Origin: Anaerocolumna sp. MB42-C2
GTDB lineage: Bacteria; Bacillota; Clostridia; Lachnospirales; Lachnospiraceae
Length of the DNA: 64,000 nt
Direction of reading: 5' to 3'
Assembly (NCBI RefSeq): GCF_030913705.1
Contig: NZ_CP133190.1
Location: forward strand, 5,791,501 to 5,855,500
Shown: in pieces, positions 53,575 to 61,950 of the stretch
Layout: each line of letters starts with the position of its first letter
How positions within the stretch are numbered: the stretch's first letter is position 1
Position numbers and translations under genes: made by a program
The notes under the pieces: model-generated
Told to the model about the DNA's origin: nothing
Databases searched by the model: none
What the model saw: only the letters and a program-made list of their open reading frames with translations

Positions 53575-54186
53575 ATGAAGAATATTTTTTTATTAACAGG
53601 TTTTTGTATTACATTTTTATTTCTCTCAGGTTGTTCCCAAAGAATTGGTTCTGATGTCGTTTCAAACCCAGTTCCCCTAATAGCTGCTCCGAGTCAAGAA
53701 CCAACTATTAGTTCCATACCATCATATATTGAAACGGCTAGCACTAATGACAGTGACATTACGAATGCTTATAGCAATCCAATTGATGCATACTTTCTTC
53801 CACACTTAAATAATTATTCTTGCGAAGTTGAATTACGAGACTACCAAGATGCATATGTAGTGGTCTGGCGGGATGAATATAAAAACGTTATGAAGTGGAT
53901 GTATAGTAAGTGTGTTTATCAAGAAGACAAAAACAACTTATCAGCTTATGAGGATAGTGTATCTCAATTGATTGAATCAACTGAAACAGTTTCACTCATA
54001 AATTGGTCAGACATCTATAAAACTCCTCCTAAAAAACGATATCCCGGTGCTTCCTGGGGAAACGGAACCCGTAGTGCTTTAAATCAGTTGGAGGCTGAGA
54101 TTTATAGAGATGCCAGTATGAGATTTATCGACAAAAAATATACTTTTTTAAAAAGAGACTATTCTGCAGTGGAGATTCCTGAATAA
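53575..54186 (+). CDS. Hypothetical lipoprotein
   Basis: The ~203-aa protein has a lipoprotein signal with lipobox LSGCS (Cys about 20) and a Ser/Pro/Thr-rich linker; the mature part (YFLPHLNNYSCEVELRDYQDAYVVVWRDEYKNVMKWM...) resembles a small domain with no family I can name. The type C cargo leader directly upstream indicates it was cargo of a lost element. AAGGAT precedes ATG 53575. Confidence 0.7.
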   Translation: MKNIFLLTGFCITFLFLSGCSQRIGSDVVSNPVPLIAAPSQEPTISSIPSYIETASTNDSDITNAYSNPIDAYFLPHLNNYSCEVELRDYQDAYVVVWRDEYKNVMKWMYSKCVYQEDKNNLSAYEDSVSQLIESTETVSLINWSDIYKTPPKKRYPGASWGNGTRSALNQLEAEIYRDASMRFIDKKYTFLKRDYSAVEIPE

Positions 54187-54364
54187 TTATTATTTAATAA
54201 AATCTTGTATAATTTCCAATTTGTTTAATTGAATCTAGATAGATATTAGTAATTCAACGGTTTAATATAAATTGGAAATATATACTTGATTTAAGATACG
54301 ATTAGATTTATAATGATTAAGTTGATATAACTTCAATTTGCTTGCGAAAGGGGCTGATTAAATT

Positions 54365-54397
54365 ATGAGAAAAGTAGATATGGTGATGGATCATTAA
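54365..54397 (+). other. 10-codon leader peptide upstream of the second rsgA
   Basis: AAAGGGG (54347-54353) precedes ATG 54365, which opens a 10-codon frame (MRKVDMVMDH) ending at 54397. About 75 bases later comes a terminator hairpin and then the rsgA-like gene. This is the arrangement of translation-attenuated resistance genes. Confidence 0.4.
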
Positions 54398-54470
54398 TTT
54401 AATATTGATGTATGCAAAAGCTGATGCTTCTTGTGTACAAGGAACCCTATTGTAAATACTGTATAAACAG

Positions 54471-54494
54471 ACTTGCCAATGGGCAAGTTTTTTT
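54471..54494 (+). terminator. Attenuator-like terminator before the second rsgA
   Basis: ACTTGCC pairs with GGCAAGT around AATG and is followed by seven T residues, ending 24 bases before the rsgA-like start. As it lies between a leader peptide and the gene, read-through would have to be regulated. The rest of the 54187-54364 gap is AT-rich. Confidence 0.65.
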
Positions 54495-54518
54495 GTACCC
54501 AAAATTGGAGGAAAACCA

Positions 54519-55514
54519 TTGAAAATGAAAGAAAACGGAACACAAATGCATGCTATTGTTTGTGAAGTTCAACGAGAATTGTTTACTTTAATATGTGACC
54601 ATGGAGAGATTCATGCAAAATTAAAGGGGACATTTTACAAAGAAAACAGTATATTCCCAGTTGTAGGGGATAAGGTATTAGTTTACTTTAATCAAAACGG
54701 AAATTCTATTATTGAAAAAGTCTTTGAAAGAAAAAGTAAGTTTTCAAGAACGGATTTTTCAGGACATGCGGCAGGTTATGTAAAAACAATAAAAGAGCAA
54801 GTGCTTGCAGCAAATTTTGACTATGTTTTTATAGTTGATTCACTCAATAAGAATTTTAATGTGAATCGTATCACCAGATATATAAGCTTAGCATTAAAAA
54901 GTGGAGCAAAACCAGTAGTAATTTTAACAAAAGCTGATTTATGCAATAACGTTGATTATTATATAAAAGAAATCAAAAGCATATCAAAAAAAATTGATAT
55001 CTGTATCATAAGCGCAAAATCAGGAATTGGCATGAAGCAGCTTGATTCTTATTTGAAACGTGGTAGTACAATTGTACTTCTTGGCTCATCCGGGGTTGGA
55101 AAGTCTACTCTAGTAAATGCAATTGCAGGTGAAGAACTAATGAAAGTAAGTGAGATACGAGAAAACGATTCAAAGGGACGTCATACCACCACCCACAGGC
55201 AATTGATAATGCTTCCATCAGGAGTTGCAATTATTGATACACCGGGAATAAGAGAATTAGGTATGTGGGAAGCAAGTGAAGGGATTGATGATACATTTTC
55301 AGATATAACGGAACTTTTTGGAGATTGCAAATATAGTAATTGTACACATACAACAGAACCTAGATGCGCTGTAAAAAAAGCAATTGAAAATAATATTATT
55401 TCAAATGAACGCTGGGAACTATATTGTCAATTAAAAAAAGAAGATGAATGGGGTAAAAATAAAGCTATTTATACATCCAAACAAAAATTAAAGAATAAAA
55501 TTAGCAGGACATAA
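54519..55514 (+). CDS. RsgA-like ribosome-associated GTPase (second copy)
   Basis: The 331-aa circularly permuted GTPase keeps OB fold, G4 TKAD, G1 GSSGVGKST, G2 HTTTH, G3 DTPGIREL and the zinc finger (CKYSNCTHTTEPRC). It is shorter than the chromosomal rsgA at 22750 and clearly diverged. TTG start, seven bases after TTGGAGG. The upstream leader peptide and terminator suggest that expression depends on ribosome state. Such paralogues may protect or rescue stressed small subunits, but this is inference. Confidence 0.85.
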   Translation: MKMKENGTQMHAIVCEVQRELFTLICDHGEIHAKLKGTFYKENSIFPVVGDKVLVYFNQNGNSIIEKVFERKSKFSRTDFSGHAAGYVKTIKEQVLAANFDYVFIVDSLNKNFNVNRITRYISLALKSGAKPVVILTKADLCNNVDYYIKEIKSISKKIDICIISAKSGIGMKQLDSYLKRGSTIVLLGSSGVGKSTLVNAIAGEELMKVSEIRENDSKGRHTTTHRQLIMLPSGVAIIDTPGIRELGMWEASEGIDDTFSDITELFGDCKYSNCTHTTEPRCAVKKAIENNIISNERWELYCQLKKEDEWGKNKAIYTSKQKLKNKISRT

Positions 55515-55581
55515 AACAAGATTATATTAAAAATTATAACTACTAAAACAGGATTAAGTTTTAAAATGAAAGGAAAATAAT

Positions 55582-56442
55582 ATGCTGAAATTAACATATC
55601 TGTTTGAAAACTTTGATCTAGCCAAAGAAGCTATAAAAAATTGGAACTATGATGCCGATTCACTTGATACAATGCTATCCTATTATCGCATTTCTTCAAA
55701 TGCAATTTACCCGTTTTGCCATAACGGTCAGGTTTGTTTTTTACGGCTTGCTCCAATAGATGAAAAGATTGAAAAAAATATATTGGGTGAACTAGAATTT
55801 ATTGAATACCTAACCCAGCATGATTATCCGGCATTGAAACCAATAATGACATTATCAGGAGAAAAGCTCATTAAGCTGGACACCAAATGGGGAAAATATT
55901 ATGCATGTGCTTTCCAAAAAGTTGCCGGGGTTCAAATTGAAACAACAGACAAATCAAATGAAATCATGTACGAGTATGGAAAGACTTTGGGTAAGTTGCA
56001 TGCTTTGTCATCGGATTATAAACCAAGGATTAAAAAATGGACACATGTTGAGGTCTTAGATTGGATTGAAGAAGTATTTGCAGAATACCAAACGCCAGCT
56101 AATGTTATATTAGAGTTGATGGAAGTAAAAAAGGAACTAGCTGATTTTCCGATTCGAGATGATAATTACGGCCTGATACATTATGATTTTGAACTGGACA
56201 ATGTTTTTTATGATGATAACACAAAGTCATGTGCTGTAATTGATTTTGATGATGGTATGTATCATTGGTATGCGCTTGATATCGAACAGGTTTTTGACTC
56301 TCTTAACGAGGAACTTGATTCCGGCCTTCTTCAGAATGCAAAGAATGAATTTATGAAAGGGTATAAAACCGAGTTTGGCTATTCTGAAGAGATGGAAAAT
56401 TCACGTCCACTTATGAGACGGTTTATGATGTTGTATAAATAA
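55582..56442 (+). pseudogene. Aminoglycoside-phosphotransferase-fold protein, 3' end split off by an IS
   Basis: The 286-aa part has the APH fold: an N-terminal lobe, the catalytic LIHYDFELDN (HxD...N) and the metal-binding VIDFDD. It stops eleven residues after ENSRPLMRRFM, exactly where an IS3-family element begins. The expected tail (LYSYARLIRCVAVNLSNEPNW...) is found in frame on the other side at 57790-57948. The catalytic core is complete, so a shortened enzyme might still work. Substrate unknown: antibiotic, homoserine or other alcohol. Confidence 0.75.
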
Positions 56443-56505
56443 AGTTGACACCCTATTCTCAAGAATTTTGATATATAATTAAAAGAGAATAGGAGTGAAA
56501 ATATT

Positions 56506-56853
56506 ATGGCAACAAATCGTGATCAAAAATCTTATGACAACGAGTATAAAGCTCAGGCTGTAAAACTTGCCCAGGAAATCGGTGGGCATAAAGCGGCTAA
56601 CGAATTAGGAATTCCAAAGGGTACTATGTACACTTGGATAAAAGCCTACAAAGAAGGGCGCCTCAGTGCAAACCAAGCAGTTCATACACCGAATAATGCA
56701 CTGACCCTTAACGAAGAACTCATTGAACTCAGAAAACACGTTAAAGAGCAGGATAAAGAAATTCGCCGTTTAAAGGAAGAAAACGAATTTCTTGAAGAAG
56801 CAAGCGCTTTTTTCGCAGCCAGCCGTCGGAAGTCAGCAAAAAACAGAGATTAA
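56506..56853 (+). CDS. IS3-family transposase OrfA
   Basis: The 115-aa protein has a helix-turn-helix (YDNEYKAQAVKLAQEIGGHKAANELGIPKGTMYTWIKAY) and a leucine-zipper-like helix (LNEELIELRKHVKEQDKEIRRLKEENEFL). It binds the IS ends. Its stop overlaps the OrfB start (TAATG), and an A AAA AAC slippery heptamer at 56838-56844 lies in the correct phase for a -1 shift that fuses OrfA to OrfB. Confidence 0.92.
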   Translation: MATNRDQKSYDNEYKAQAVKLAQEIGGHKAANELGIPKGTMYTWIKAYKEGRLSANQAVHTPNNALTLNEELIELRKHVKEQDKEIRRLKEENEFLEEASAFFAASRRKSAKNRD

Positions 56854-57758
56854 TGTTTATTGCAATCAAAACCGAAGACGGCGTGGTTAAGGGCAAAATT
56901 TCTTTTTATTGCAGAATGCTTAGAGTTTCCAGACAGGCATTCAACAATTACCTGAAAACAAAAGATTCTCCTTGGAAATATCAACCTTTGGCAGATGCTA
57001 TGCTGGATATCTGCAAGGAAGATGAATGTAATGACACTTATGGAAGAATCCGCATGTATCAGGCATTACAGCTTAAACAGCCAGACGGTGTTCCTATTCC
57101 CAGCGAGAGAACGGTTTATCGTTTGATGGAAGAAATAGGTCTTAATCATAAATCCAAACGCAAGCCTAACGGTATTACAAAAGCTAATAAAGAAGCCCGA
57201 AAATCAGATGATTTAATTAAGCGTGACTTCACAGCAGAAAACCCGCTCGAAAAATGTGTTACAGATATGACTGAAATAAAAGCATATGATGGAAAACTTT
57301 ATGTTTCAGCTATCTTTGATTGCTACGATTTAGCAGTGTTAGGTCTTGCTATGGATACAAATATGAAAGCAACCCTATGTGAACAAACTTTAGAGAATGC
57401 TTATAAGGCATATCCGATGCTTTCTGGTGCTATCCTTCATAGTGATAGAGGTACACAATACACAAGCGAATTATATCGTAAAGCAATCAATAAATATGGC
57501 ATTCTCCAGAGTATGAATAGTGCTGGTGGCAGATGCCATGACAATGCCAGATGCGAAAGCATGTGGGCAAGATTCAAAGAAGAATTACTTTATGGACGTT
57601 ACGACACTACCACAATGACTGTGGAACAGTTAAAAACTCTCATCTGGAGGTATTTCATCAGCTATTGGAATAACAGAAGAATCTGTTCCGCTAATGGTGG
57701 TTTACCTCCATTGGTGAAACGACAGCAGTACTATGCTTCGTTACATGAGGCAGCATAG
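56853..57758 (+). CDS. IS3-family transposase OrfB (DDE integrase core)
   Basis: The 301-aa protein has an N-terminal HTH_21-like part and the rve DDE core: first Asp in VTDMTEIKAYDGKLY, second in LHSDRGTQYTS, Glu in NARCESMWARFKEEL. It catalyses transposition, normally as an OrfAB fusion made by frameshifting. It appears intact. Confidence 0.93.
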   Translation: MFIAIKTEDGVVKGKISFYCRMLRVSRQAFNNYLKTKDSPWKYQPLADAMLDICKEDECNDTYGRIRMYQALQLKQPDGVPIPSERTVYRLMEEIGLNHKSKRKPNGITKANKEARKSDDLIKRDFTAENPLEKCVTDMTEIKAYDGKLYVSAIFDCYDLAVLGLAMDTNMKATLCEQTLENAYKAYPMLSGAILHSDRGTQYTSELYRKAINKYGILQSMNSAGGRCHDNARCESMWARFKEELLYGRYDTTTMTVEQLKTLIWRYFISYWNNRRICSANGGLPPLVKRQQYYASLHEAA

Positions 57759-57789
57759 GTCGAACATCCTTGAGAAAAAAGTGTAAAGT

Positions 57790-57948
57790 AATATTGACAA
57801 TATCATTATTAATTTATATAGCTATGCACGCTTAATTCGATGTGTAGCAGTAAATTTATCAAATGAACCCAATTGGTTACTTGAATTAAGAAAAAAACTA
57901 AATAACAGTATTCAAAAGTTGGAAATGAGTATTACAAGATTCAAATAA
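57790..57948 (+). pseudogene. Displaced C-terminal tail of the phosphotransferase gene
   Basis: The frame reads NLYSYARLIRCVAVNLSNEPNWLL and ends ...ITRFK at a TAA (57946-57948), the tail expected for the gene truncated at 56442. It has no start of its own. Confidence 0.7.
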
Positions 57949-57970
57949 TAAATCGGTGATTTTCCAATCA

Positions 57971-58027
57971 GTACTCGGGTTAGATAAACACGTAAAGGAG
58001 TACAAAAAAAATGGATGTGCCGGAATG
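57971..58027. repeat. Type A right-end remnant
   Basis: GTACTC (57971), GAGTAC (57998) and ATGGATGTGCCGGAA (58011-58025) match the block found before type A att sites at 36870 and 43550. No att core follows. It may be the right end belonging with the 52486 integrase remnant. Confidence 0.5.
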
Positions 58028-58128
58028 TTCAGACTTGACTTAATTAAATTTGCTATAATTTATTGTTGTGAAATGCTTAATATAACTAAATGCTAAAACA
58101 TTATAGTATATGTTATAGTTATATCCTC

Positions 58129-58159
58129 TTGACTCTGTCGTTGGGGAATAGTCTATACT
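58129..58159 (+). promoter_or_regulatory. MerR-type promoter with 19-bp spacer
   Basis: TTGACT (58129-58134) and TATACT (58154-58159) are 19 bases apart, the overlong spacing typical of MerR-activated promoters. A GACT...AGTC dyad flanks the spacer. Confidence 0.7.
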
Positions 58160-58188
58160 AGAACCAAAGCAATGATTTGGAGGTTAAT

Positions 58189-59097
58189 ATGAACGAGTTA
58201 TTTAAAATCAGAGATATATCAACCAGATATGGTATATCAGCACGCACACTTCGATATTATGAAGATATGGAACTAATTAATAGTATTCGCAATGATGATT
58301 ATGCTTATAGAATGTATAATGAAACGTCTATAAAAAGACTGGAACAGATATTAATATTGCGTAAGTTAAACATTAGCATTAAAGATATACAACGTATTTT
58401 TAACACTTCTGGCTCTGAGGTTGTATTAGAGGTATTGGGTAAAAAGGTTGATGATATTGATGATGAAGTTTCTCTTTTAAATGAACTAAAAGAGGTTGTT
58501 TTAGAATTTATTGACCAGATTGAGAAATCTGATTTTGGCAAAGATTCAGATATTAAATTACTTTATGAAAAAGCAAAGGAAATAGAAAATCAACTTGTTA
58601 ATGTAGATTATAATGGCAATCCATCCAATAGAAACCGGCTATTTGAAGTGACTGAAAAACTGAAAAAAGCACCTGAAGTACGTATTGTTCAACTACCGAA
58701 ATGTAAAATGGCCACTTCCGGAGCACCGGATTCAACATTTACCACAGTGTGGAACTTTTCAAAATGGTGGGAGGATTATGACAAAAAACGCCATGGGGTA
58801 CACTATGCACCACTGGATTTCCTTTTTGGCGAGGACGGTGGTCTGGTGTGGTGGATAATGGTGGAAGATGACGCGACCAATGAAGATTGTGGAGGTTATG
58901 ATATCTTTGACTTTGAGGGTGGATTATATGCTGTTCATACATCCGTTGATGAAGATATGGAAAGTCAGAATATTGTAAATCATAAAATCTTGGAATGGCT
59001 CGAAAATACAGGTTTCGAGATTGACAAACGTCACGGTAATCGTACTTATATGGGACATATGGTCAATCCTTCAAACGAAATAAAACAGGGATTATGA
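58189..59097 (+). CDS. MerR-family regulator with GyrI-like effector domain
   Basis: The ~302-aa protein has a MerR winged helix (residues 3-72: FKIRDISTRYGISARTLRYYEDMELI), a coiled-coil dimerisation helix (~75-125) and a C-terminal ligand domain (about 155-300) of the BmrR/GyrI type. Such regulators bind lipophilic or amphipathic drugs. TTGGAGG lies before ATG 58189. Its own promoter has the MerR-specific 19-base spacer, so it probably regulates itself. Confidence 0.87.
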   Translation: MNELFKIRDISTRYGISARTLRYYEDMELINSIRNDDYAYRMYNETSIKRLEQILILRKLNISIKDIQRIFNTSGSEVVLEVLGKKVDDIDDEVSLLNELKEVVLEFIDQIEKSDFGKDSDIKLLYEKAKEIENQLVNVDYNGNPSNRNRLFEVTEKLKKAPEVRIVQLPKCKMATSGAPDSTFTTVWNFSKWWEDYDKKRHGVHYAPLDFLFGEDGGLVWWIMVEDDATNEDCGGYDIFDFEGGLYAVHTSVDEDMESQNIVNHKILEWLENTGFEIDKRHGNRTYMGHMVNPSNEIKQGL

Positions 59098-59262
59098 TAT
59101 CATCAATATGAAATATTTGTGCCTATTAAATTGAGAGAGAAATAAAATGACGGATATTTTTCACTCCAGGGAAAGCTTACTTTCAAAACACTTGATTCGT
59201 TACTGCATCAGTATTGTAATTGTTGTTCCTAAAATATAGACTAGTCATATCCGAATCAGGAC

Positions 59263-59300
59263 TGGTATGATTGCCTATTGCACAAAAGGCAATCGTACCA
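59263..59300. other. Long hairpin in the 59.1-59.5 kb gap
   Basis: TGGTATGATTGCCT pairs with AGGCAATCGTACCA with one mismatch around an 8-10 base loop. There is no T run. Apart from the MarR promoter further right, the 59098-59450 gap shows nothing else I can identify. Confidence 0.4.
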
Positions 59301-59439
59301 TGTATGCAAGAATTGAGGTAAGAATAGGTGCAGATAAAACAGGAACCCTTTGCTTCGTAAATCAAAGACATTTTATTGAAGCTTTTTAGTTTGTAAATTA
59401 TAATATGAAATTTATTATTTTAAAATAACGTTATTAGCT

Positions 59440-59467
59440 TGACAAAATAAAGTTTATGTCATAAACT
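59440..59467 (+). promoter_or_regulatory. MarR promoter with 17-bp palindromic operator
   Basis: TTGACA (59440-59445) and TAAACT (59462-59467) are about 16-17 bases apart. AGTTTATGTCATAAACT (59451-59467) is a perfect 8-1-8 palindrome covering the -10. The same palindrome core recurs at 59944, before the next gene. Confidence 0.7.
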
Positions 59468-59489
59468 ATTTTGAGAAAGGAGGCTGTGC

Positions 59490-59930
59490 ATGAAATCAGA
59501 GAATATTATCAATACATTTGAGAAGCTTATTTACTGGTCCGGTGAACGTTACAAATTAGCAAAAGAGTACGGAACTAATCAAAAATTGTATATTGCTGAA
59601 ATTCATGCAATAGAATTAATTGGAAAATATTCCGGTATTCTTCAAAGAGATTTATGTGAAATGATGGGTATTACGAAAGGTCGCATGTCAATTATCATTT
59701 CTAATTTATGCAAAAAGGGGTTAGTCGAAAAGACTGATGATTTGATAAATCGAAAGGAACTTCCCTTGCGGTTGACATCGCAAGGTCATATCGTATTTCA
59801 ATTTCATGATACTCAAGAACAAGTCCGTATGGATGCTATAAACAAAGTATTAAACAGATGTTCTGATGAAGAAATCGAAAAATTTACTGGTATATTGGAG
59901 GATGTTTTGAATATTTTGCAAGAAAAATAA
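59490..59930 (+). CDS. MarR-family transcriptional regulator (second)
   Basis: The 146-aa protein has a MarR winged helix (about 35-100: GILQRDLCEMMGITKGRMSIIISNLCKKGLV). AAAGGAGG lies before the ATG. Matching palindromes in its own promoter and in front of the following membrane-protein gene indicate that it represses both. Confidence 0.87.
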   Translation: MKSENIINTFEKLIYWSGERYKLAKEYGTNQKLYIAEIHAIELIGKYSGILQRDLCEMMGITKGRMSIIISNLCKKGLVEKTDDLINRKELPLRLTSQGHIVFQFHDTQEQVRMDAINKVLNRCSDEEIEKFTGILEDVLNILQEK

Positions 59931-59943
59931 TTTTTATCAAATG

Positions 59944-59958
59944 GTTTATGTCATAAAC
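59944..59958 (+). promoter_or_regulatory. Second copy of the MarR operator
   Basis: GTTTATGTCATAAAC repeats the core of the 59451 palindrome 62 bases before the next gene's ATG. Confidence 0.65.
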
Positions 59959-60019
59959 TATTTGCAGAGTGTATTTTTATGAATGAAATAATAATTAATA
60001 ACCAGGAAGGAAAATTAGC

Positions 60020-60697
60020 ATGAATAAAGGGATAGAATTAGCTGCCGGTGTTTTAACAATATTAGCATCATTAATAATCGGAGGTAGTATTGTAGGGCTT
60101 GTTTTAGAGTTTGGTTACCCTAAAATTATTAGAAAGGATGCTATTACAATTTTAAGTACACTTGATAAAAAGAGATTTACAGTCCCATATATCTATTATT
60201 TATTTGGATTTGGTGGTTTTATATTAGTATACGCTTCAGTGTGTCTTGGAAATTATGAATTGGCTTATGGTGAAAAGGTATTTTCTCAGCTTGGAGAAAT
60301 AAGTGGTATTATTTATGGAACATTATTGTTTGTGGGCATTTTGAGATATACGAAATTATTTCCACAAATAGGTAAATGGTTGAGAGAAGAAAAAATAAAC
60401 AAACATGAAGCAGAAGTCATATTTAATTCATTTAATATCTATGCAGGTGAATCAATTGCAGAGCACATTGCCTTTGTCTTTCTTACTGCAATGATATTTT
60501 TTAATACATTAAGCATACTAGTATCGTCTTGTGTGGCTGCATGGATTGGGTACAGCGGTATTATTATTGCTATTGGCATGTGTATTGGCAATCTGGAGTT
60601 TCTAGGATTAAATAAAGTATTTATTATAAACCGTATTTTTTCATCAGTAGGGGCAATCTGGCTCCTGGTATTTGGTGTCGACATAATTTGCAAATAG
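60020..60697 (+). CDS. DUF4386-like membrane protein
   Basis: The 225-aa protein has six or so membrane helices and general similarity in layout to DUF4386 proteins (IELAAGVLTILASLIIGGSIVGLVLE...). AGGAAGG precedes the ATG. With the MarR gene and the shared operator it forms a small regulon. Function unknown. Confidence 0.65.
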   Translation: MNKGIELAAGVLTILASLIIGGSIVGLVLEFGYPKIIRKDAITILSTLDKKRFTVPYIYYLFGFGGFILVYASVCLGNYELAYGEKVFSQLGEISGIIYGTLLFVGILRYTKLFPQIGKWLREEKINKHEAEVIFNSFNIYAGESIAEHIAFVFLTAMIFFNTLSILVSSCVAAWIGYSGIIIAIGMCIGNLEFLGLNKVFIINRIFSSVGAIWLLVFGVDIICK

Positions 60698-60809
60698 TAT
60701 AAAATAGATGGTATTCTGAATATTTAGCTTTTACTCTTGCACAAATATACTTTTATTGCAAGATTGTAATATAATAATATGCTATTATTATAATGGAGGT
60801 GAAATTTAA

Positions 60810-61754
60810 ATGGAATGGATTAATAAATTTAATGAGGCTATTGCTTATATCGAAAAAAATATGGAGGGTAAAATTAATTTAGAGGAAGTAGCACGTATTG
60901 CTTGTTGTTCATTAACTCGTTTTCAAAGAATGTTTAATTTTGCTACAGATATGACTGTAGGAGAATATATACGAAATCGAAAAATGTCCCTTGCAGCTAA
61001 TGATTTAAAAAATAGTGAGATAAAAGTTATTGACCTTGCCTTAAAATATGGATATGATTCACCGGAGGCTTTTACTAGAGCATTTCAAAATTTTCATGGT
61101 ATGCCACCGACTACAGTACGTAAGTTAAGAATATCAACTGATTTTCAACCTATTACCTTTCAGATTAAAATTAATGGAGGGAATTTTAATATTGGAACAA
61201 AACCTATTTTACGGATAGAAGATTGCAGCAATAAACGAGTTATTTCATTTTTTGTAAATTGTCAAGGACCGGAAGAAGCTGCTGGTAATATGCTACGTGA
61301 ATGGGCTCTTAAAAATTTAAGTGATTATACTGCTCGACGTTATGTAGGTTATGCTCCTAAAGGTCATCATCCAGAAGGTGTACATCATCAATCAGATGAA
61401 CCAATCGGTTCTCATGAATATCTTATACAGATGTTTCTTTTAGGAGATGAAGAAAAAAACAGTAATTTTCATGGCGCAGATGTGGGTGATGGTCCTCAAG
61501 GACTGTACTTAGTTGGCGATGTATCCTTAAATGAATTTGATAGTAATGGTAACATAGACCTTGGTTCATCTATGCAAACTGCGTTTGGCATAATGTCGGA
61601 GAGCCTAAAAGATATGGGTAATTATGAGTTTGATTTTGGTCAAAGACGACATAGAGAAGAACAAATATTTTCTAATGAGTGGTGGATTAATACAAGTATT
61701 AAGGATGCCGGTTTACAAGGGTTTAAATTGTGGCTTCCTATTAAAAAAATATAA
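60810..61754 (+). CDS. AraC-family regulator with GyrI-like domain
   Basis: The 314-aa protein has an N-terminal AraC double helix-turn-helix (residues 8-105: INLEEVARIACCSLTRFQRMF and DLALKYGYDSPEAFTRAFQNFHG) and a C-terminal GyrI-like/AraC effector-binding domain (about 125-312), the Rob/YdeP layout. Such proteins respond to small amphipathic molecules. GGAGGTG precedes the ATG. Confidence 0.87.
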   Translation: MEWINKFNEAIAYIEKNMEGKINLEEVARIACCSLTRFQRMFNFATDMTVGEYIRNRKMSLAANDLKNSEIKVIDLALKYGYDSPEAFTRAFQNFHGMPPTTVRKLRISTDFQPITFQIKINGGNFNIGTKPILRIEDCSNKRVISFFVNCQGPEEAAGNMLREWALKNLSDYTARRYVGYAPKGHHPEGVHHQSDEPIGSHEYLIQMFLLGDEEKNSNFHGADVGDGPQGLYLVGDVSLNEFDSNGNIDLGSSMQTAFGIMSESLKDMGNYEFDFGQRRHREEQIFSNEWWINTSIKDAGLQGFKLWLPIKKI

Positions 61755-61796
61755 TTTAATTAAGAGATAGATAATATGAGAATTGTTACCTATAAT

Positions 61797-61858
61797 GAGA
61801 ATGTATAAACATTCTCTGGCGTCTTTGCAGAGCGATACGTACATAAATAAATGTGATG
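61797..61858. repeat. Array-related remnant, hairpin plus tail
   Basis: GAGAATG/CATTCTC with the tail TGGCGTCTTTGCAGAGC matches the 32617 motif, and ACATAAATAAATGTGATGTA resembles part of the type A hairpin (35419). It suggests that the array once reached this far. Confidence 0.35.
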
Positions 61859-61950
61859 TATTATCGTCATTTTATTTTATATTGGCATTTTAAAGCAATG
61901 ATATAATGAAGAAAGTCTTGAAGCGGATAGGATTTTACGGAGGTATACTG

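Larger units (their letters stand above)
56443..57790 (+). mobile_element. IS3-family insertion sequence
   Basis: Two overlapping transposase frames lie between imperfect inverted repeats: left TTGACACCCTATTCTCAAGA and right (reverse complement) TTTACACTTTTTTCTCAAGG. The exact ends and a 3-base target duplication cannot be fixed by eye. It splits the phosphotransferase-like gene. Confidence 0.8.
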
